Program-made: the position numbers and the translations under genes
Notes under the pieces: generated by a model
The model's database searches: none
Told to the model about the DNA's origin: nothing
Seen by the model: the letters and a program-made list of their open reading frames with translations, nothing else
Assembly (NCBI RefSeq): GCF_007859915.1
Contig: NZ_SJPM01000003.1
Location: 319,377 to 383,376, forward strand
Length of the DNA: 64,000 bases
From: Neorhodopirellula pilleata
GTDB taxonomy: Bacteria; Planctomycetota; Planctomycetia; Pirellulales; Pirellulaceae
Direction: 5' to 3'
Shown here: in pieces, positions 54,601 to 64,000 of the stretch
Layout of the letters: every line of letters begins with the position of its first letter
Position numbering within the stretch: the stretch's first letter is position 1

Positions 54601-57600
54601 GCTATCGGTCGCCGACTTGGATCTGACCGATTCGGTCGGTTCCACCGTCACCGGGGTCGTTACCAGTGGCAACACGACGGGCTTGACCTCCGACAACGCC
54701 GCCCTGCTCGCCATGTTCAACTCCACCGCCAGTGTGCTCGATGCGACCGAAACGATCGATCGACTCACCTGGAGTTTCAACTCCGGCAGTCAAAGGTTCG
54801 ATTACCTGTCGGCAGGCGAATCATTGACGCTCACCTACACGATCCAGGTCACCGACAGCCAATCCGCCACCGATACTCAAGACGTCGTGATCACCATCAC
54901 CGGAAGCAATGATGCCCCGGTCATCACCATCGAAACTGGCGACGATGCGTCCGCCTCACTCGACGAAACGAATTCAACCCTTTCCAGCACGGGCACACTG
55001 ACGGTCACCGACGTCAACCTCAGCGACACGGTCTCGTCGTCCGTCACCGGAGTGGTGTCCGGCGGAACCACAGCGGGACTGGCCAGCGATAACGCCGCCT
55101 TGCTAGCAATGTTCTCCAGCACCCCAAACGTCATCGACGGAAATGAAACCAGCAACACGCTCACTTGGAATTTTAATTCCGCCGGTGAAGCGTTCGACTA
55201 CCTCGCCACCGGCGAGACGTTGACGCTGACCTACACGATTCAAGTCACCGATAGCCAGGGAACCACGGATACTCAAGACGTTGTCATTACGATCAACGGA
55301 ACCGCCGACGCACCCGTCATCACCGGAGGACCGGCGATTTCGGCGTTGACCGAAACCGATTCTGGCTTGACGGATAGCGGCACGTTCGCCGTCACCGATC
55401 TCGATCAAAGCGATAACGCTCTGGCGGCGGTCGATTCCGTGGCTGTTTCGGGAACCGGATCAGCTAGCGTTCCGGTCACGCTCGACAACGCCACGCTGCA
55501 ATCGTTCTTGAGCGTCACGCCTACGGCAATCTTAGACAACACCCAAACAACCAACACCCTGACTTGGAACTTCAACTCCGGCGCCGAAACGTTCGACTTC
55601 CTCGCTGAGGGCGAAACCTTACTGTTGACCTATATCGTCAGCGTCACCGATGACGACGGTACGCCACTGAGTGATACGGAAACCGTCACCGTGACGATCA
55701 CCGGTACGAATGACCTGCCCAACGTGTTCGTTGATGCCGGAGACAGCGCCGCTGAAACCCTGACCGAAACCGATTCGACGCTGACCAGCAGCGGTACGCT
55801 GTCGGTTGGCGATTTGGACCTGAGTGACGCGGTTGCTTCGACGGTGTCAACGGTCGTGGCTTCCGGCGACACGTCTGGATTGGGCTCGAGCAATGCGACG
55901 TTGTTGTCGATGCTGACTTCGACAGCGAACGTGATCGACGGTACCCAGTTAGCCAACACGCTAAATTGGAACTTCAACTCCACCGGTGAAGCATTCGACT
56001 ACCTCGCCACCGGCGAGACGCTCACGCTGACCTATACGATCCAGGTCACCGATAGTCAGGGAACAACGGATACTCAAGACGTTGTCATTACGATCAACGG
56101 AACCGCCGACGCACCCGCCATCACCGGAGGACCGGCGACTTCGGCGTTGACCGAAACCGATGCCGGTTTGACCGATAGTGGCACGTTCAACATCACCGAT
56201 CTCGATCGAAGCGATAACGTCTTGGCGGCGGTCGATTCCGTGGCTGTTTCGGGAACCGGATCAGCTAGCGTTCCGGTCACAATCGATAATGCCACGCTGC
56301 AATCGTTCTTGAGCGTCACGCCCACCGCGGTCTTAGACAACACCCAAACAACCAACACCCTGACTTGGAACTTCAACTCCGGCGTCGAAGCGTTCGACTT
56401 CCTCGCCGAGGGCGAGACACTGCTGTTGACCTATACCGTCAGCGTCACCGATGACGACGGTACGCCGCTTTCGGATACCGAATCCGTGACGGTGACGATC
56501 ACCGGAACGAATGATCTACCCAACGTGTTCATTGATGCCGGTGACAGCGCCGCTGAAAACCTGACGGAAACGGACTCAACGCTGACCAGCACCGGGACGC
56601 TCAGCGTGACGGATCTCGATCTGACTGATGTGGTGACCTCCAACGTGACCGGAGCCGTCGCCTCCTCCACCACCAGTGGACTCGGCAGCGACAACGCGGC
56701 ATTGTTAGCCATGTTCACGGCCACCACCAACGTCCTTGGTTCCACCGAGACCGGCAACACTCTGACTTGGGGATTCAACTCCGGCGGCGAAACGTTCGAC
56801 TATCTCGCCACCGGCGAGACCTTGACGCTAACCTACACGATCCAAATAACCGATAGTCAGGGAACCACCGACACGCAAGACGTCGTCGTCACCGTCACCG
56901 GGACCGCCGACGCGCCCGTCATCACCGGGGGACCCGCAACGTCGGCGTTGACCGAAACCGATGCCGGTTTGACCGATAGTGGCACATTCATTGTCACCGA
57001 TCTCGATCGAAGCGATAACGTTCTGGCGGCGGTCGATTCCGTGGCTGTTTCGGGAACCGGATCAGCTAGCGTTCCGGTCACACTCGACAACGCCACGTTG
57101 CAATCGTTCTTGAGTGTCACGCCTGCGGCAATCTTAGATAACACCGAAACGAACAATACCCTGACCTGGAACTTCAACTCGGGAACCGAAGCATTCGATT
57201 TCCTCGCCGACGGCGAGACACTCGTCTTGACCTACACCGTTAGCGTTACCGATGACGACGCCACGCCGTTGAGCGATACCGAGACGGTGACGGTGACAAT
57301 CACCGGTACCAACGATTCGCCAAGCGTGTTCATCGATGCTGGCGATAGCGCGGCCGAAACTCTCGGCGAGAACGGATCGACGCTCACCACCACCGGCACG
57401 CTATCGGTCGCCGACTTGGATCTGACCGATTCGGTCGGTTCCACCGTCACCGGGGTCGTTACCAGTGGCAACACGACGGGCTTGACCTCCGACAACGCCG
57501 CCCTGCTCGCTATGTTCAACTCCACCGCCAGTGTGCTCGATTCGACCGAGACGGGCGATCGACTCACCTGGAGTTTCAACTCCGGCAGTCAAACGTTCAA

Positions 57601-60600
57601 TTACCTGTCGGCGGGTGAATCATTGACGCTCACCTACACGATCCAGGTCACCGACAGCCAATCCGCCACCGATACTCAAGACGTCGTGATCACCATCACC
57701 GGAAGCAATGACGCCCCGGTCATCACCATCGAAGCTGGCGACGATGCGTCCGCCTCACTCGACGAAACCGACACGACGCTGACTAGCAGCGGCACACTGA
57801 CGGTCACCGACGTCAACCTCAGCGACACGGTCTCGTCGTCCGTCATCGGCGTCGTGGCCGGAGGAACCACAACGGGATTGGCCAGCGACAACACCGCCCT
57901 GCTAGCGATGTTCTCCAGCACCCCAAACGTCATCGACGGAAATGAAACCAGCAACACGCTCACTTGGAATTTTAATTCCGCCGGTGAAGCGTTCGACTAC
58001 CTCGCCACCGGCGAGACGCTCACGCTGACCTACACGATCCAGGTCACCGATAGTCAGGGAACAACGGAAACTCAAGACGTTGTCATTACGATCAACGGAA
58101 CCGCCGACGCACCCGCCATCACCGGAGGACCGGCGTCATCTTCATTGACCGAATCAGATGCAGGTTTGACCGATAGCGGCTCGTTCATCGTCACCGATCT
58201 CGACCAAAGCGACAACGTTTTGGCGGCGGTCGATGCGGTGGCTGTCTCGGGAACTGGGTCAAGCAGCGTTCCCGTCACCCTCGACAACGCGACGCTGCAA
58301 TCGTTCTTGAGCGTCACGCCTGCGGCGATCTTAGATAACACCGAAACAACCAACACCCTGACTTGGAACTTCAACTCCGGCACCGAAGCATTCGACTTCC
58401 TCGCCGAGGGCGAGACGTTGGTGTTGACCTATACCGTCAGTGTGACCGATGACGACGCCACGCCACTGAGTGATACGGAAATCGTCACCGTGACGATCAC
58501 CGGTACGAATGACCTACCCAACGTGTTCATTGATGCCGGTGACAGCGCCGCTGAAAACCTGACGGAAACGGACTCAACGCTGACCAGCACCGGGACGCTC
58601 AGCGTGACGGATCTCGATCTGACTGATGTGGTGACTTCCACCGTGACCGGAGTCGTCGCCTCCTCCACCACCAGTGGACTCGGCAGCGACAACGCGGCAT
58701 TGTTAGCCATGTTCACGGCCACCACCAACATCATTGATTCCACCGAGACCGGCAACACCCTGACTTGGAACTTCAACTCCGGCGGCGAAGCATTCGACTA
58801 CCTCGCCACCGGTGAAACGTTGATGTTGACCTACACGATTCAGGTCACCGACAGTCAAGGAACCACCGACACGCAAGATGTCGTCATCACCGTCACCGGA
58901 ACCGCCGACGCGCCCGTCATCACCGGTGGCCCAGCGTCGTCTTCGTTGATCGAGATCAATGCCGGCTTGACCGATGGCGGTTCGTTCATAGTTACCGATC
59001 TTGATCAAAGCGACAGCGTTCTGGCGGCGGTCGATGCGGTGGCTGTTTCGGGAACCGGATCAGCTAGCGTTCCCTTCACGCTCGACAACGCCACGTTGCA
59101 ATCGTTCTTGAGCATAACGCCTGCGGCAATCTTAGATAACACCGATACCACCAATACGCTGACTTGGAACTTCAACTCCGGCACCGAAGCCTTCGATTTC
59201 CTCGCTGACGGTGAGACACTGGTGTTGACCTACACGGTCAGCGTCACCGATGACGACGGCATGCCGCTGAGTGATACCGAGACGGTCACGGTCACCATTA
59301 CGGGAACGAATGACGGGCCGACCGTTTCGGTACTAGGTAGCGACTCGGCAGCAGAGATGTTGACCGAAACGGACGCGACGCTGACGACTTCGGGAACACT
59401 CACCGTTGATGATTCCGACTTAACCGACGTGGCCACTTCCAATGTTACTGGTGTTATGGCCAGCGGAACTACCACTGGACTGGGCTCGAACAACACGGAA
59501 CTGCTGGCGATGCTGACGTCGACTGCGAATGTTCTCGATGCAACGGAACTGACGGACACGTTGACTTGGATTTTCGATTCGGCCAGTGAATCGTTTGACT
59601 ATTTGGCCGTGGGTGAAACGCTGACGCTCACGTACACGATCACCGTCACCGACAGCCAGGGCGCGAGCGATACGCAGGATGTGGTCATCAACATCAATGG
59701 CACCAACGATACGCCAGTGATCACAGTTGAAGCAGGAGACAGTTCCGCCGGAACACTAATCGAAACTAATTCAACACTCATCAGTTCAGCTACGCTGTCG
59801 GTTGGCGACTTGGACTTGAGTGATTCGGTCGCATCGACGGTTTCGGCGGTTGTGGCCTCGGGCGACACGACTGGATTGCTTTCGAACAACGCCGCATTGC
59901 TCTCGATGTTGACGTCGACCACCAACGTGATTGACGGAACTGAGCTGACAGACACGCTGACGTGGAGTTTTAATTCCGCCGGTGAAGCATTCGACTACCT
60001 CGCCACCGGCGAGACGTTGACGCTGACCTACACGATTCAAGTCACCGACAGTCAAGGAACCACCGACACGCAAGATGTCGTCGTCACCGTCACCGGAACC
60101 GCCGACGCGCCCATCATCACCGGTGGCCCCGCGACTTCGGAGTTGACCGAAACCGATGCCGGTTTGACCGATAGCGGCTCATTCACCGTCACCGATCTTG
60201 ATCAAAGCGACAACGTTTTGGCGGCGGTCGATTCGGTGGCTGTTTCGGGAACCGGATCAGCTAGCGTTCCGGTCACACTCGATAATGCCACGCTGCAATC
60301 GTTCTTGAGCGTCACGCCCACCGCGGTCTTAGACAACACCCAAACAACCAACACGCTGACTTGGAACTTCAACTCCGGCACCGAAGCGTTCGACTTCCTC
60401 GCCGAGGGCGAGACACTGCTGTTGACCTATACCGTCAGCGTCACCGATGACGACGGTACGCCGCTTTCGGATACCGAATCCGTGACGGTGACGATCACCG
60501 GTACGAATGATCTACCCAACGTGTTCATTGATGCCGGTGACAGCGCCGCTGAAAACCTGACGGAAACGGACTCAACGCTGACCAGCACCGGGACGCTCAG

Positions 60601-63313
60601 CGTGACGGATCTCGATCTGACTGATGTGGTGACTTCCACCGTGACCGGAGTCGTCGCCTCCTCCACCACCAGTGGACTCGGCAGCGACAACGCGGCATTG
60701 TTAGCCATGTTCACGGCCACCACCAACATCATTGATTCCACCGAGACCGGCAACACCCTGGCTTGGGGATTCAACTCGGGCGGCGAAGCATTCGACTACC
60801 TCGCCACAGGTGAAACGTTGATGTTGACCTACACGATTCAGGTCACCGACAGTCAAGGGTCCACCGACACGCAAGATGTCGTCATCACCGTGACTGGTAC
60901 CGCCGACGCGCCCGTCATCACCGGAGGACCCGCGACGTCGGCGTTGACCGAAACCGATGCCGGTTTGACCGATAGTAGCTCATTCATCGTCACCGATCTC
61001 GATCGAAGCGATAACGTCTTGGCGGCGGTCGATTCGGTGGCTGTCTCGGGAACTGGGTCAGGCAGCGTTCCGGTCACACTCGACAACGCCACGTTGCAAT
61101 CGTTCTTGAGCATCACGCCTGCGGCAATCTTAGATAACACCGAAACCACCAATACGCTGACTTGGAACTTCAACTCCGGCGTCGAAGCATTCGATTTCCT
61201 CGCCGAGGGCGAGACTCTGGTGTTGACCTACACGGTCAGCGTCACCGATGACGACGGTACACCGCTATCGGATACCGAGACGGTGACGGTGACGATCACC
61301 GGCACCAACGACGGACCGGTTGCCGTGGTCGACACCGCGACCGCTCTCGAAGCGGGTGGTGATGCCAACACGACCCCAGGTATCGATCCGACAGGCAATG
61401 TGCTTGACAACGATACCGATCTGGATGTTACCGATTCCGCCAATGTCGTCGGAGTCGCCCAAGGAATCACCGGGGCGGCAACCGGTTTCGTGGGTGCCCC
61501 GGTTGACGGACTCTACGGAAACATCACCATCCAAAGCAACGGTTTGTATGCCTACAACGTCGACAACAATCATCCGGATGTCGAGGCACTGCGAACCATC
61601 ACCGACACCCTCCAAGACGTCTTCACCTACACGATCGTCGACGAACAGGGCGCCCAGTCCACCCAACAGATCACCATCACCATCCAAGGCGTCAACGACG
61701 ATCCGTTCGATCTCACCACGACGGACTTGACGATCGACGAGAATCTCGCCAACGGACAACTCGTCGGAGTCGTCACACCCAGTGACATTGATGCCGACGA
61801 AGATCTTGTCTATCAGTTGACCGATGACGCCGACGGGCGATTCGCCATCGACCACTCCGGTAACATCACCGTACTGGATTCCAGCCGACTGGATTTTGAA
61901 GATGCCGACGAGCATCAAATCTCCGTGGAAGTGAGCGACCAATTCGGTGGTCAATACGAAGAAACCTTCACCGTCTACTTGAACGACGTCGATGAATTCG
62001 ACGTGACCGTGCCGGTCGATGCCGACGTCAACGCCAACGACGTCAATGAGAATAGTGTCGGGGTCCTCGTCGGCATCACCGTCTCGGCGGTCGATGGCGA
62101 CGGCACCAACAGTCTGGTCACGTATGCGTTGACCGACGATGCCGGCGGACGCTTTGCGATCGATCCGAACACCGGCATCGTGACCACACTCGGCGGATTG
62201 GATTTCGAAACACAATCCAGCCATCTGATCGAGGTGCTCGCGATGTCTCAGGACGGATCGACCAGCACGCAAGTCTTCGCGGTCAACGTTCTCGATGTCA
62301 ATGAAGCTCCGGTGGCGGTGAATGACGTCTACGACACGCTAGCGAGCCAATCGAAGTCCTTGACGACACCCGAACCGACGGGCAACGACACCGACGTCGA
62401 CGGCGACGAGTTGGAAATGGTGATCGTGACTCAGCCGTCCAACGGAACGCTGACGATCGCACCCGACGGGTCGTTGATCTACACGCCCAACGCCGGATTC
62501 TTTGGAACCGACTCGTTCACCTACCGAGCCCATGATGGCCTGCTCGATAGCGAGAATATCGCCACGGTCAGCATCGCGGTGCAGGCTGGCAATCCGGGCG
62601 GAGGGGGTGGAGGATCGGGCGACGGCGGCGGAGGATCGGGCGACGGCGGCGGTAACTCCGCTACCGGAGACACCGGTGGTGACAACGGGGATTCATCGGG
62701 CAATGACTCCGGCGATTCATCCGGAAGTGGCGATGAAGGTGCCAACGGCAACGGCGAAAACCTGCCGGGCGGCCAGAGCCAAGAAAGCAGTAGCTCCAAT
62801 CAAGCGAGAGCGAAATCCCAGCAATCCAACCAAGACGGCGATTCGGCCAATGCGGATGGTTCCTTTGGAGCCGATGCAAGCACCCGTGAGTCGAACAACC
62901 AGTCCGGTACAAGCCAAGGTTTGGGTCGTGGCTACCGGTTTGCCAATGGCTCGTTCAGTTTCGATCTCGGCTTCTCGCAACTCGATGTGGGGTCCTCCTT
63001 CAGTGACGACCTACTTCGGGCCGACCAAGACTCGATGTTTGCATGGTATGTTTTTTCGGAGTCCGATGATTTGATCAAGGGTAACGACGATGATCACGAG
63101 TTCTTGGTCGGCGGGGTTGGAACGACGTTGGGCTTGGCATCGATCGGCTATGTGCTTTGGGCACTACGTGGCGGGATGCTCGTGGCGACGATGTACGCCG
63201 GCATCCCGAGTTGGCGGATGCTCGATCCGGCGACGTTGATCAATGCGTATCGTGACGACGGAACCGCCAAAGACCGCGTCGAAGAGTTGCTCGACAAACG
63301 CAAGGACGCCTGA
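30617..63313 (+). CDS. giant multidomain cell-surface protein (10,898 residues)
   Basis: An uninterrupted frame predicts a protein of about 1.1 MDa. ATG at 30617 follows GAGG by eight bases. The N-terminus [12 protein letters not shown] is the planctomycetal LEPR-xLL type signal. In order come DUF4347 (about 90-260), RTX-like and NGSFE-type carbohydrate-binding-like domains (to about 1230), a fibrinogen-like stretch, LamG-like, C-type-lectin-like and cadherin-like modules (to 3320), propeller-like repeats (about 3340-4110), more cadherin/LamG modules, delta-60-like repeats (about 5775-6180), DxDxDG repeats, 25 VCBS-like repeats (6901-10230), cadherin-like domains, an acidic linker, a membrane segment near 10831-10865 and the basic tail DKRKDA. 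Abundant Ca-binding motifs suggest a Ca-stiffened adhesin or predation/biofilm factor; the role is inference. Cysteines were noticed only in the DUF4347 part. Confidence 0.95.
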   Translation: MAKRSFHFFRLEDRILLSGEGNEAVEAIAPDPGIMQMLQAEVDAMEAAIAPIDSVAGEATPPQDEASQPPEPPEQSDLPNVSRLDPAKPIEIIFVDAGVQDADALIDNLRDTDTETQWVVVHLTGDQDGVEQITHTLASMSGVDAIHLLSHGDGEGITLGNTKLTLDSAASYAGDIVSWGHALDADADLLIYGCDLASTESGRDLIEILAVVCDCDVAASDDATGAEELGGDWDFEYTVGLVESHVAFSIEVQQQYGYLLATVDGTAGADLLEGTSTSDTITGLAGNDVLLGGENIAADGQFLDAVVPGSLATYSSGQSFGGWTVTQGSVDLINTFGYASPTGGRGVDMDGNSPGAISQTLTTVVGNTYAVRFGLSTNSSGVAATKAIELSVDGVATNYSVTTTSGSTAGSPEWQERTYTFVATSTSTTIEFRSLSHSGAQGAILGDVVVADLTANNGNDTLTGGANADTIMGSGGNDVIDAGSENDLIFASGGTDTIDGGTGTDIVVFTGSRADYTVTAAGATLTVTDNRLGSPNGTAEITNVETFRFADGDLTTADVALNTPIFENFDNGSLTGWTGGAINSANADFSPFLVSAAAYNSPGTYQAATNGVQDVYKTFDLSGNQTSVTISFDMNRFDSWDNHQFRVWVNDTLVSANAFGTGSVNYSDTTPGTSSAVNLGFSGWTDDVQTYVLTVNTTGTSLKLGFGATLDQHWNDEAWGVDNLLIREQAAGTTGTYAEGTTGNDSNTASSLSDSYAGNIGNDTINSGAGRDFAAGGDGNDIIDGGSGSDVILGSWGTDTLSGGLGSDIVDGGTGNDTLYGDGKNLIFNGSFESFEPSLLSWTASGNVSSVNSQGATLGTSAASFGPGDTANTGSLSQSVTTIAGSNYSVGFDYGSHGSAISQSLRIQVVSGGYTVVDQIVSDVGSNPNTFEDYEFNFTALGASTVVTFTDVSATTTGVDGMLDNVRMYLDNGGNDTLYGGNGADVIYGGLGNDIIVAGPGADAMFGGGGIDTLSYVGSTAAVNVNLSTKVVSGGDAAGDMFWGFENLRGSALNDTLTGDSNANIIEGGLGNDILDGGLGIDTVSYASATAGVTVNLAITTAQNTVGAGTDTITNFENLTGSSFNDTLTGNSGDNTIIGGSGNDTITSGSGNDTITGGAGNDTIDGGTGTSDMVIYSGNWSDYTITYSAGTSTYTIVDNRVGSPDGTDTVTGVETFRFNGVDYSEAAMQNNAPVFLPNQIAFSDAVDGIYEVEVQGIVFDVLVEEHGGHKWLLIGRGREGWEFDTNGQGSVDAVVQGLGTPSAFAPAAYSDAIINQWLVDSGLTMSNVEMRIMRASTPDGTGEYQEVLWRNFVGNGGAFTWNLEDSQYTVTAQNVNAPAGLSGANTGTWNNLNTRDASPQNDADRVFTWSWNSHNYQQGFSYGIAVTNGSNAANSFLWEFGNENHAIPYTEVYLRATTGDFNITFDGEPLVGLMMDGTYVENSPPTPLISGITLEDLEDSLESATIQISGVFASGQDTLSFADTPSITGQWDAANGTLTLTGTASVADYTAAIESVTYHNTSESPLIGQRMIEITVSDGFASSNSMNGQFTVTVVNDAPTATTIEGTSLSYTENDGPVNVTSSLTISDPDDTHIGSAVVAITSNYTSGEDVLGFVNQNGITGAWNATTGELTLSGSATISQYQAALRSVTYENSSEGPATATRTISFTVNDGIDDSNTQTRDIEVSAVNDAPEDLTATQSSSGGLSINDDGGNDAYLISDDGGAILGGLGTLTYEIQFSSTDNTTVSPLISYANSNHDNAFLLVVESNGELRVIVNDKLGVSPWTTFDYRTLFDGEQHSIAVTWSSTAGDWEVFVDGVSVDSGTGLASGETITGSPGDGELVFGQDQDSVDGGYNSSQVFSGTLQNARLFNDIRTASEIAASYRSDLPYSESGMIANWKFDQLSSDGVVVDAVSGNNLTVAHASGAGFTASDPTLTLQVTENALDGTVVGQVSGSDEEREAKIASLLAADANLRYSAETGKFYRWTGTASDFATAQSNATSVLLSGVSGTLVSIHSAHENDLIHTLASDAGVDFWIGASDLDVEGEWRWEDGDQFWDGTGTDGYSVDGAYTNWFGSEPNDASSNQDAAIIRASHGQWLDASAGNTSYGSVIQWNADAVLDATNALTYSVVSQTVAGAFSIDASTGTITVADGNLLDYETNATHTLTVRVSDGTNTYDEAFTVSLRDLTESNNAPTNLSSGIELNTDGGNDAYLYSSNGHAILGGLDSFTFETAFRGQNQHDYNMLLSYATDIGTNDLVVHVRSNGTLELLIGGYGFQTFSEIDYTTLLDNELHHLAISWESVSGAVAVYVDGELIESRTGYATGGTLRGGSGTGVLVFGQEQDSLLGGFQANQVFSGTLYDVRIWNEVRSEADISLNYQNKFDGGNLPSGLVANWQMDGFNGSNQVVDVVSGNNLSIGNVPSTPLASYTNVVGGASTVGSTILLDSASAPGGYSSQVNSEYFSSLGYTDNYTVSFTLDEANPFNFMIGLGLVDSGTGYADIDHAMYFIQDGRLASYHSGSFGGNHVSSVADGDEFAFYVNGTTLAFQHNGATVHTETITANSDWYLDTSFTSGADVSLSNVRIFHGATENSVLTDSQPIDDLHISENAVAGESVGFVVPTDPDVSNDIVSDGLFTEAGTPTTFTTYNSNGTQAGNTLGDWTVTSGTAAHLNANGVNYAETPLGGNIAHIRDASSIEQTITTEIGREYQVVFAGSGYWTSDSGNATVRLSAAGTMVDLDFGTKPSGWDIATNVLWQNRSMAFTADSTSTTLSFLDVSDAAAQNGLFLADIQVIEIPAAVTTILNNDPTLQYDAATGKFYRFVSTITQPLDAINAATSATLNGVNGQLATIRSAYENELIRSFAQQVGGDVLLGGRDATTEGNWYFLDGSTESEKFSTGSTAEAGYYTNWRAAEPNGSTGENHLAIRPDGEWQDVPDNQSRSYVIEWDASEVLSSFTFSLTDNAGGRFAINPNTGEITYTGTGSLDHESAASHNVTVQVTDAAGNSYSEVMTIAVDNLVGEVLTGTPGNDNIAATATEENTIHGLAGNDTLTGNDGNDIIFGDDTTVADVLLADPTLSYNAVTGKFYKVIDTAATWWDARDAAAAMSVEGISGRLVQITNADENAFVQSLVGSDSVWIGANDTGHQDAFTWTDGSPVTYQNFAAGEPNGTQWEDGVLLSGSTGTWADANDYATQKYVVEFVPLGMNDTITGGQGDDTIEGGVGKDVAIYTGPSSDYTITDNLDGTWTVTDNVSGRDGVDTLSGVEQLRFSDQTFNTTTGEFNAAPTDIELIAPGDDLVAQPPSVLQSYTGQAGWSTATVALADGGYVQLYNDYDLNSGWDTKFQRYDANGDAVGEPQLLDRGVLSGQQYDFDVATLANGSHVVAWRHDNEVYAKTFDSNFETSVAQFRVNTTTAFVQYEPDVAATGDGGFVVVWRTQVDEDSDTNADFNDVRAQKYNSAGVKIGGEIAVESRAGNQYQPAVVGFSDGSFLVTYRQDVAANGDGSGTSVLGQFYNASGTAVGGKFVVNTTTSGSQFEPEAIALGNDHVLITYRMVDGSSNGIYGKILDETGAVIKNEFLINDTTASDQAQTYNYALADGGWVTTYISSDQGSNWRVLATRFDSAGDQVGSEWEIGAYSANYRQTLPSVSQLASGDLVFSWLKGANNSEATATNDVVYRQHLDLNGIATTSLLETEVYLQVSQMNAKSTSLASGGHVVVWNNIGVETGVNGSWGIQAQIFDAAGNAVAAPFSPNPVEAGNQQWPEIAARPGGGFIAVWNSSAGENSDGVRAAIYDADGILVGSEINVNTYTIGSQAVPSVSVAADGSFTVAWRSANQISETSSWDSYLQRFDASGNKVGGEIQINSNVNSEQREPKLATNGDGVTMVAFMDRIGDANGWGVRAKLYDASGNAIGSEFLINSEFQTSDQNEPQISALQDGRFVVVWHSYTADGSRWASMGRIINADGTFASGEILLNQSTPGDQYYPSVTATNNGGFAATWVSSGDGQSYAVWGRTFDASGVATSDEFRVSDIPNGWTNRPDVTQRTDGSLVFTWTAYNPSSGSDVMQRIYTPGLIESTQAGAILGELVATDATVGDSHTFEIIASDTNDFEIVDGRLQVKAGSTFDAENDPPRSITIRTTDSVGNTFDKVFVINPLPVNDAPSSLTFTAATVAENAANGFVVGTAIAADPDSGDTITYSLTNNYNGAFTVDANTGVVTVADSSALDYEAFRTVDIVIRATDAGGLYRQSTYTVALSDLDEAPTSLGTYTIVADYRDDFVDEGALTSGWQYLWNAPDNWAAGVSLGDLNTGEIGNPNNYLALVDAGTDWTPDGDITYSNNGSAAFTRLTSTGGHTGQGSTEYSGIDRYAIAAYTVAESGSYVITNSFLEDVHAGGDGLELFIHVNDNAPILVQSNYITSAGFDIDLGALTAGDTIYIAIGPNSNATNDTFAIDFSIAKLQTASVAENAANGTVVTTIATTDDPDDTHTYSLINNAGGRFAIDATTGEITVANGSLLNYEVTTSHAITVRVTDAANQTYDEVLSIAVADVNEAPSSMVSGIGPNLITNGSFESGSAGWSNANGMEVQVAGTATHTPGNAADGNIYLELDAGVAQIDSIWQDVTTVVGQRYVIEFDHMARPDSPSGTTNQIEIYWDGFLIDTVESTDTTTWTSRSYTVVATSSTSRLTFAEPSSDGVGSYLDNVSLRQALSVTENAFLGTSVGFAYGSDVDAGDTLTYSLTNNAGGRFAINSATGEITVANGSLLDYEASTSHDVVVQASDGSLTYSETLTIELTNVNEAPAIAQLSDDTVAAYDFENGTNSIASGGPALTVNSPVTISGSDGFTTGSNGLLFPTGDVDSTTPPVSIGTIPGVATSNEFSFSAMVRFDTGIGSRSWERIFDFGAGPGTHNVLLARYQTSDDLHLQIQSGSTVVGSITISDALVGIEGQWHQYGVTIDSTGLASLFIDGVVVGTVQATAIPDYSTWTENYIGSSNWSNDRQFQGAMDDIGIFDRALTAAEMASLANTTSPQGFTIDENSANGTVVGTVHGGDPDTGETLTYSLTNNAGGRFAINSTTGEITVANSGNLDFEDFASHTITVQVQDSQGLTYSELVTINLTDVAEAPIGIVVQSPTVLLEDDFSDGSADGWNLPAGWNVVNEEIQSTNNDPRLHARWTDPSALAWTDYSLSVDLNLRDDDGQGVSVRVQDDGNYYRFSVVPSNGSLRVERVVGGDVGTLIASAADVVPNLGTQNGHGTGLINMTVHAVGDQFTVEIDGQAVLTLTDSTFATGSVGLYGFAQDFNSSWDNVKVTAAPVHISENAANGTVVAQATGIDRDAGDSLTYTLTNDAGGRFAIDSSTGQITVADRSLLDYESTTSHSVTVRVTDGGGLTYDEVVTIGVDDGIEVVQTVPGPQTVNEDSVLTFSSGNGNAVSVSDTFAGTEAPLQVRLSVNDGVLNLSGLTGITIVEGSDGSGNVVLNGTESDLNAALEGMTFTPNANFNGNVTLDITTMLLDDVVGHYTFESGTVIGSTVADQSLGAIQQGTLLGDATVVSDGTRGEVLSLDGSGDAVLIPGKFGNPTDITTAAWVNLTSGGPAGAELIALGEDFGVRLNSATGLYVYFWNGSGWEGTSFAVDLMNDGWHHIAATFESATQSLSLYLDGNLVSALTTSGTLTFQGSIPDTYIGRHGDLSNTSIDFGGQIDDVRVYTRSLAADEIAVLANDEVQTSNTVAITVTGLNDAPTFNAHSGVTSFDPAFDFVSGTSTYQLDSGKFIVAGSVDGGAAGHLFALTRYNADGSVDTSFGTNGLVTTDFSGTDDVANAVTVDPLGRIVVVGSTIVGGYHDIAVARYDADGSLDMTFDGDGMAIHNIGFNDIARAVEMDDDGKIVIVAQRGNGGNPDPVVMRLNTDGSLDTSFNGQGWVTDTFGMSAGTSGNQYGWGLAIDSSGKILVSGYGNSGTGDDLLLLRYNTNGTLDTSFGTSGRTAVDLGTASVDIGGKLVLDAQGRILVVGTDTTNNEIAVARLTTAGALDATFGSGGIATTSSLSGSFAGANLTLQNDGKIVVVGTSNNGSDQDFAVLRFNTDGTLDTSFSGDGLATYDGGSNDALAGVFINSSGQITAVGTSNDGSEDRATVIRFHSDGTLDTDFFAPQNSLDGNPTYVEGGAAVVLDADVEIFDQELSSIDDFNGASILLVRNGGANSEDVFSATGLLGALGQAGSLTYSGTTIGSVTTNSSGTLVLTFNASATQSLVNSTLQSIAYSNSSDDPPASVQIDWTFDDGNTGGQGSGGALTANGSTTVNITATNDAPVAIADDSITAVPLQVVNIDVLANDSDVEMDTMSVTHIIDPADVGNPIAAVVDTPITLASGTTVTLKSDGTLDVVVAAGISPTEAFIYEISDGNGGTDRATVTLNVDTDGDGVVNADDIDDDNDGILDSDEANSSHGAVASVVFAGNVTNPEKAIDGLNGFSGGDGGAAQIRDGGELLVTLTNGSSIPAGTVLEITGNKRGFGTLTFTVLESLDGVNFTNSQTITGFTSSLSTKTVTLLGDAKFVKFQTSVVGGGTTTYINLDYVEVLHPDHDADGIIDSLDLDSDNDGITDNVEAQTTAGYIAPTGIDSDGDGLDDAYEGTGNEGLTPVDTDSDGIADYLDADSDNDGIDDIVERGDGAATSITSTTDTDGDGLLDIFEGSNVSDGFDVNDENLDGTDTNFNIAGVPTLNADGSNATPLTTDLYFRDVNDASVVSSLEGPALNYTENDGAVAITSAITISDVDDTNIESAVIAITSNYADGQDVLAFTDQNGIAGSWNSATGELTLTGSATLANYQTALRSITFANTSDNPSTATRTVSFTVSDGEANSITQTRDITITATNDAPVISGGPDAASLTETDAGLSTSGDFTVTDVDQADSVTATVDSVVVTGTGSSSVPATLNNTTLQSFLTVSPTAILDSTEISATLTWNFNSGSEAFDFLADGETLVLTYEVGVTDNAGSPLNDTETVVITITGTNDAPVVTIEAGDSAAETLAETDTTLTSSGTLSVGDLDLSDSVVSTVSGVVASGDTTGLGSDNAALLAMLTSTANVIDGSELTDQLTWNFNSGSEAFDYLAVGESLTLTYTITVTDSQGATDTQDVVITINGTNDAPVVTVEAGDSVASTLTETDATLTSSGTLTVEDLDLSDAVGSTVSGVVASGDTTGLGSDNAALLSMLTSTANVIDGTQLTNTLTWNFNSASEAFDYLAVGETLTLTYTITVTDSQGATDTQDVVITINGTNDDPVITIEAGDSAAESLSETNTTLTSSGTLSVGDWDLSDAVTSTVSTVVASGDTTGLSSDNAALLSMLTSTANVIDGTELSNTLTWNFNSAGETFDYLAVGETLTLAYAITVTDSQGATDTQDVTITIIGTNDDPVITVDAGDSSAGTLIETNSTLISSGTLSVGDLDLSDSVASTVSAVVSSGDTTGLLSNNAALLSMLTSTANVIDGTELTDTLTWSFNSAGEAFDYLATGETLTLTYTIQITDSQGTTDTQDVVVTVTGTADAPVITGGPATSALTETDSGLTDSGSFNVTDLDRSDNVLAVVDSVAVSGTGSTSVPVTLDNATLQSFLSVTPTAILDNTQTTNTLTWNFNSGTEAFDFLAEGETLVLTYTVSVTDDDATPLSDTETVTVTITGTNDLPNVFVDAGDSAAETLTETDSTLTSSGTLSVGDLDLSDAVASTVSAVVASGDTTGLGSSNATLLSMLTSTANVIDGTQLANTLNWNFNSAGETFDYLATGETLTLTYTIQVTDSQGTTDTEDVVVTVTGTADAPVITGGPATSALTEAEAGLIDSGTFNVTDLDQSDNVLAAVDSVAVSGTGSASVPVTLDNAMLQSFLSVTPTAILDNTQTNNTLTWNFNSGTETFEFLAEGETLVLTYTVSVTDDDGTPLSDTETVTVTITGTNDSPSVFIDAGDSAAETLGENGSTLSTTGTLSVADLDLTDSVGSTVTGVVTSGNTTGLTSDNAALLAMFNSTASVLDATETIDRLTWSFNSGSQRFDYLSAGESLTLTYTIQVTDSQSATDTQDVVITITGSNDAPVITIETGDDASASLDETNSTLSSTGTLTVTDVNLSDTVSSSVTGVVSGGTTAGLASDNAALLAMFSSTPNVIDGNETSNTLTWNFNSAGEAFDYLATGETLTLTYTIQVTDSQGTTDTQDVVITINGTADAPVITGGPAISALTETDSGLTDSGTFAVTDLDQSDNALAAVDSVAVSGTGSASVPVTLDNATLQSFLSVTPTAILDNTQTTNTLTWNFNSGAETFDFLAEGETLLLTYIVSVTDDDGTPLSDTETVTVTITGTNDLPNVFVDAGDSAAETLTETDSTLTSSGTLSVGDLDLSDAVASTVSTVVASGDTSGLGSSNATLLSMLTSTANVIDGTQLANTLNWNFNSTGEAFDYLATGETLTLTYTIQVTDSQGTTDTQDVVITINGTADAPAITGGPATSALTETDAGLTDSGTFNITDLDRSDNVLAAVDSVAVSGTGSASVPVTIDNATLQSFLSVTPTAVLDNTQTTNTLTWNFNSGVEAFDFLAEGETLLLTYTVSVTDDDGTPLSDTESVTVTITGTNDLPNVFIDAGDSAAENLTETDSTLTSTGTLSVTDLDLTDVVTSNVTGAVASSTTSGLGSDNAALLAMFTATTNVLGSTETGNTLTWGFNSGGETFDYLATGETLTLTYTIQITDSQGTTDTQDVVVTVTGTADAPVITGGPATSALTETDAGLTDSGTFIVTDLDRSDNVLAAVDSVAVSGTGSASVPVTLDNATLQSFLSVTPAAILDNTETNNTLTWNFNSGTEAFDFLADGETLVLTYTVSVTDDDATPLSDTETVTVTITGTNDSPSVFIDAGDSAAETLGENGSTLTTTGTLSVADLDLTDSVGSTVTGVVTSGNTTGLTSDNAALLAMFNSTASVLDSTETGDRLTWSFNSGSQTFNYLSAGESLTLTYTIQVTDSQSATDTQDVVITITGSNDAPVITIEAGDDASASLDETDTTLTSSGTLTVTDVNLSDTVSSSVIGVVAGGTTTGLASDNTALLAMFSSTPNVIDGNETSNTLTWNFNSAGEAFDYLATGETLTLTYTIQVTDSQGTTETQDVVITINGTADAPAITGGPASSSLTESDAGLTDSGSFIVTDLDQSDNVLAAVDAVAVSGTGSSSVPVTLDNATLQSFLSVTPAAILDNTETTNTLTWNFNSGTEAFDFLAEGETLVLTYTVSVTDDDATPLSDTEIVTVTITGTNDLPNVFIDAGDSAAENLTETDSTLTSTGTLSVTDLDLTDVVTSTVTGVVASSTTSGLGSDNAALLAMFTATTNIIDSTETGNTLTWNFNSGGEAFDYLATGETLMLTYTIQVTDSQGTTDTQDVVITVTGTADAPVITGGPASSSLIEINAGLTDGGSFIVTDLDQSDSVLAAVDAVAVSGTGSASVPFTLDNATLQSFLSITPAAILDNTDTTNTLTWNFNSGTEAFDFLADGETLVLTYTVSVTDDDGMPLSDTETVTVTITGTNDGPTVSVLGSDSAAEMLTETDATLTTSGTLTVDDSDLTDVATSNVTGVMASGTTTGLGSNNTELLAMLTSTANVLDATELTDTLTWIFDSASESFDYLAVGETLTLTYTITVTDSQGASDTQDVVININGTNDTPVITVEAGDSSAGTLIETNSTLISSATLSVGDLDLSDSVASTVSAVVASGDTTGLLSNNAALLSMLTSTTNVIDGTELTDTLTWSFNSAGEAFDYLATGETLTLTYTIQVTDSQGTTDTQDVVVTVTGTADAPIITGGPATSELTETDAGLTDSGSFTVTDLDQSDNVLAAVDSVAVSGTGSASVPVTLDNATLQSFLSVTPTAVLDNTQTTNTLTWNFNSGTEAFDFLAEGETLLLTYTVSVTDDDGTPLSDTESVTVTITGTNDLPNVFIDAGDSAAENLTETDSTLTSTGTLSVTDLDLTDVVTSTVTGVVASSTTSGLGSDNAALLAMFTATTNIIDSTETGNTLAWGFNSGGEAFDYLATGETLMLTYTIQVTDSQGSTDTQDVVITVTGTADAPVITGGPATSALTETDAGLTDSSSFIVTDLDRSDNVLAAVDSVAVSGTGSGSVPVTLDNATLQSFLSITPAAILDNTETTNTLTWNFNSGVEAFDFLAEGETLVLTYTVSVTDDDGTPLSDTETVTVTITGTNDGPVAVVDTATALEAGGDANTTPGIDPTGNVLDNDTDLDVTDSANVVGVAQGITGAATGFVGAPVDGLYGNITIQSNGLYAYNVDNNHPDVEALRTITDTLQDVFTYTIVDEQGAQSTQQITITIQGVNDDPFDLTTTDLTIDENLANGQLVGVVTPSDIDADEDLVYQLTDDADGRFAIDHSGNITVLDSSRLDFEDADEHQISVEVSDQFGGQYEETFTVYLNDVDEFDVTVPVDADVNANDVNENSVGVLVGITVSAVDGDGTNSLVTYALTDDAGGRFAIDPNTGIVTTLGGLDFETQSSHLIEVLAMSQDGSTSTQVFAVNVLDVNEAPVAVNDVYDTLASQSKSLTTPEPTGNDTDVDGDELEMVIVTQPSNGTLTIAPDGSLIYTPNAGFFGTDSFTYRAHDGLLDSENIATVSIAVQAGNPGGGGGGSGDGGGGSGDGGGNSATGDTGGDNGDSSGNDSGDSSGSGDEGANGNGENLPGGQSQESSSSNQARAKSQQSNQDGDSANADGSFGADASTRESNNQSGTSQGLGRGYRFANGSFSFDLGFSQLDVGSSFSDDLLRADQDSMFAWYVFSESDDLIKGNDDDHEFLVGGVGTTLGLASIGYVLWALRGGMLVATMYAGIPSWRMLDPATLINAYRDDGTAKDRVEELLDKRKDA
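30647..30673 (+). other. LEPR-xLL type N-terminal signal of the giant protein
   Basis: Residues 11-19, LEDRILLSG, follow an aromatic, basic start ([10 protein letters not shown]). Planctomycete giant surface proteins commonly begin with this kind of segment in place of a standard signal peptide. Its export route is not established. Confidence 0.75.
30884..31397 (+). other. DUF4347 domain of the giant protein
   Basis: The region from [16 protein letters not shown] to the stretch before [10 protein letters not shown] matches DUF4347. H151 lies in [10 protein letters not shown] and C194 in [10 protein letters not shown], spaced 43 residues apart at the ends of predicted beta strands. This is the arrangement seen in caspase-like (clan CD) cysteine peptidases. 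[23 protein letters not shown] is typical of the domain's end. Protease activity is an inference. Confidence 0.8.
31398..34310 (+). other. RTX-like Ca-binding and jelly-roll-like modules
   Basis: Nonapeptide-type GGxGxDxxx repeats occur near 31980-32150, 32875-33080, 33530-33650, 33770-33860 and 34000-34130 ([20 protein letters not shown]). They alternate with NGSLTGW- and NGSFESF-type beta-sandwich modules, and with [22 protein letters not shown] segments following RTX blocks. Such repeats fold on calcium outside the cell. Confidence 0.75.
34311..35060 (+). other. fibrinogen-related-like module
   Basis: About 250 residues contain [20 protein letters not shown], resembling the start of fibrinogen C-terminal-like domains in other bacterial giant proteins, then [20 protein letters not shown]. 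No cysteines are present. The assignment is tentative. Confidence 0.4.
35840..40345 (+). other. LamG-like, C-type-lectin-like and SPRY-like module block
   Basis: Two LamG-like domains (about 35850-36470 and 37330-37990, each with GGNDAYL at the start and W(K/Q)(F/M)D at the end) alternate with C-type-lectin-like domains. CTLD 1 is at about 36640-37080 ([19 protein letters not shown]), CTLD 2 at 39165-39590 ([20 protein letters not shown]) and CTLD 3 at 39945-40345 ([18 protein letters not shown]). A SPRY/B30.2-like stretch lies at about 38010-38480. The lectin-like domains have the WIG...EG.W...NW..EPN pattern but no cysteines. Confidence 0.7.
40630..42955 (+). other. beta-propeller-like repeats
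   Basis: A roughly 50-residue motif is repeated many times: a DG(G/S)FVVVW strand, then a variable loop, then (V/I)xA(Q/K)xYxASGxxxGxEFxVN. Examples are [18 protein letters not shown] and [17 protein letters not shown]. The periodic W and aromatic positions suggest one or more beta-propellers. The fold is inferred. Confidence 0.6.
42956..47930 (+). other. cadherin-like, LamG-like and DUF642/DUF1080-like modules
   Basis: Cadherin-like units share [20 protein letters not shown] and NGTVVG-type signatures (about 43220, 44100, 44850, 45820 and 46660). Between them lie a DUF642-like [11 protein letters not shown] module (about 44400), LamG-like domains (about 45120-45790 and 47260-47880) and a [11 protein letters not shown] beta-sandwich (about 46110-46650). 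All are typical extracellular carbohydrate- or Ca-binding folds. Confidence 0.65.
47940..49160 (+). other. delta-60-like repeats
   Basis: About seven repeats of roughly 55 residues follow the pattern DSSGKI(L/V)V(S/V)G...L(L/V)[16 protein letters not shown]. This matches the delta-60 repeat of bacterial surface proteins, probably a beta-propeller. Confidence 0.75.
49940..50850 (+). other. DxDxDG calcium-binding (thrombospondin type 3-like) repeats
   Basis: [20 protein letters not shown] at about 49950, [20 protein letters not shown] at about 50440 and [20 protein letters not shown] at about 50630 are EF-hand-like calcium loops. A beta-sandwich with [15 protein letters not shown] lies between the first two. 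Confidence 0.8.
51317..61306 (+). repeat. 25-unit VCBS-like repeat array
   Basis: The 9,990 bases divide exactly into 15 A units of 396 bases (132 codons, ND.P.....AGDSAAETL...) and 10 B units of 405 bases (135 codons, (A/N)DAP.ITGGPA...LTETDAGL). Unit starts are 51317 B, 51722 A, 52118 A, 52514 A, 52910 A, 53306 B, 53711 A, 54107 B, 54512 A, 54908 A, 55304 B, 55709 A, 56105 B, 56510 A, 56906 B, 57311 A, 57707 A, 58103 B, 58508 A, 58904 B, 59309 A, 59705 A, 60101 B, 60506 A, 60902 B. Each unit contains LTWNFNSG and a DFLA/DYLA..ETL core typical of VCBS repeats. Confidence 0.92.
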
Positions 63314-63365
63314 AACACGTAGGCGAGTCTCTCCGAGACTCGCAGTACTTCGAGCGTATCCGAAA
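61347..63365 (+). repeat. segmental duplication, copy 2 (giant-gene 3' end)
   Basis: This is the partner of 27721-29739 at constant offset 33,626. It encodes cadherin-like domains, the Gly/Asp/Ser linker (about 62590-62900), the membrane helix and the tail. Identity continues past the stop codon for about 50 bases, so the duplication included the downstream hairpin. Confidence 0.92.
63323..63343 (+). terminator. hairpin directly after the giant gene
   Basis: GCGAGTCTC-TCC-GAGACTCGC forms the same perfect 9-base stem as at 29697-29717. It starts ten bases after the stop and has no T tract. Transcript-end protection or termination is possible. Confidence 0.45.
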
Positions 63366-63498
63366 CCAGGGCTAACGGGCGAACGACCAATCAAGTTTGC
63401 AGAATACTTCTTATGGCGGCTACGCCGCAAACATACAAGCCCGACGCACAAGCGAGTGGAGTCGCTGGTATTGCAAAGTTTGGAGTAGATCCCCTCGC

Positions 63499-63620
63499 TT
63501 ACCGGCGTGTTGATTTAGTGCGCTCGTCAGTTTTTGTGAGCCGATGGCGCTAGCCACGGGTTCCGAATGCTGGCTTATTTGCCGTAATGCCCGCGGCTAG
63601 CGGGCTGTTGATTTAGTCCT
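63499..63620. repeat. palindromic element, CTAGCGGGCTGTTGATTTA type
   Basis: It is bounded by CGGCGTGTTGATTTAGTGCG and GCTAGCGGGCTGTTGATTTA, with GGCGCTAGCCACGGGTTCCG inside. The same strings make up the element at 1856-2110. Here the two GTTGATTTA ends are in the same orientation, so this copy is rearranged or composite. Confidence 0.65.
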
Positions 63621-63623
63621 CAT

Positions 63624-63810
63624 CGAAACCCGAAGCGTGAGCGAGGGATACATACAAAGGACTTAATGGTGATGAATCCCTGGCTCACGCTTTTTGAAGT
63701 TGCACTTTTATCGTAACCCGCTGCGTAAGCGAGGGATAATTGATATTGACTCATCCCTCGCTTACGCTTCGGGTTACGATAAACCAATGCCACAGGCAAA
63801 ATCGCAACTT
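63624..63810 (-). repeat. dispersed palindromic element, right copy (inverted)
   Basis: The reverse complement begins AGTTGCGATTTTGCCTGTGG and follows the left copy (123-310) through both hairpins. Differences are concentrated in the second hairpin's loop. The two copies face each other across the whole window. Confidence 0.8.
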
Positions 63811-64000
63811 AAAAATTCGCGCGTCGGGCTTGTATCAATTGCCTTAGTAAAGGCACCAAATGCCACGATGACTGATGCAGGTGTCGATGACCAAAGCACA
63901 GTGCCAATCGATGGCATAGCCTCGCTCAGTACCGAAACCACTGGGCCAAGGCGCTTGCGTGGATCGCGTCGAATGCGGAGACTGTCGCCGAGTCGTCAAC

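Larger units (their letters stand above)
63366..64000. other. repeat-rich right edge without a confident gene
   Basis: This holds the elements at 63499-63620 and 63624-63810, bracketed by 13-base inverted arms ACAAGCCCGACGC (63435-63447) and GCGTCGGGCTTGT (63822-63834). After 63835 there are open frames on both strands running off the edge, for example plus strand from ATG 63787 and minus strand ending at 63926. None is long enough to call. Confidence 0.55.

Noticed and set aside
51643..61173. Series of minus-strand frames of about 95-115 codons at regular spacing
   Set aside because: They are antisense reflections of the VCBS-like units, repeated because the sense units repeat.
51317..61306. 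CRISPR-like or satellite non-coding array
   Set aside because: Units are 396/405 bases, fully in frame and encode VCBS-like domains; no short repeat/spacer structure is present.
63787..64000. Possible partial genes at the right edge on either strand
   Set aside because: Each frame is under about 72 codons, part is repeat-derived, and no family feature is seen.

Overview
The window reads as chromosomal DNA of a planctomycete close to the Pirellulaceae (Rhodopirellula-like). The clues are a paired DUF1592-type cytochrome and DUF1552 protein, an 'LEDRILLSG' N-terminus on a giant surface protein (the planctomycetal LEPR-xLL type signal), and many short nested palindromic elements between and inside genes. 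Organism assignment is an inference from family content. || Layout. 1-613: repeat-rich spacer. 0.6-8.9 kb: housekeeping and envelope genes, namely a secreted TlpA-like thioredoxin, an orphan sugar-type ABC ATPase, mnmE, a DASS/SLC13 transporter (minus), an LptF/LptG-type permease and two small envelope proteins (minus). 9.0-10.2 kb: an ArsM-like methyltransferase (minus). 10.6-18.9 kb: rpoB then rpoC on the minus strand, without the usual rplKAJL genes upstream. 19.4-20.9 kb: malQ. 20.9-27.5 kb: a FadR-type GntR regulator divergent from a PdxA2-like dehydrogenase, then a four-carbon-acid-sugar (DUF1537) kinase that is in one open frame with a secreted DUF1592 cytochrome, then a DUF1552 protein. 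The last three overlap by ATGA junctions and look like one operon. A canonical promoter flanked by two CTGCATGCAG palindromes sits between regulator and operon. || 27.5-63.3 kb: surface-protein region. A 10,898-residue gene (30617-63313) fills half the window. It carries a LEPR-xLL-like N-terminus, a DUF4347 domain with a His/Cys pair, RTX-like repeats, three cysteine-free C-type-lectin-like domains, LamG-like and cadherin-like domains, propeller-like and delta-60-like repeats, Ca-binding DxDxDG repeats, then a 9,990-base array of 25 VCBS-like repeats of exactly two unit lengths (15 x 396 and 10 x 405 bases), cadherin-like domains, a Gly/Ser/Asp linker and a membrane segment. A truncated paralogue of its last 1,967 bases lies just upstream (27721-29687) and keeps exactly the same length. 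|| Dispersed palindromes are the second theme. Several families occur (GGCACGGTGGTCCCCACCGTG type, GCTAGCGGGCTGTTGATTTA type, ACTAGTGCTT-ended type, CGTAACCCGAAGCGTAAGCG type). Some are translated in frame inside the DUF1592 protein and at the PdxA C-terminus, and one provides the rpoC stop codon. A 188-base element at 123-310 recurs inverted at 63624-63810. || No tRNA, rRNA, CRISPR array or complete insertion sequence was recognised.
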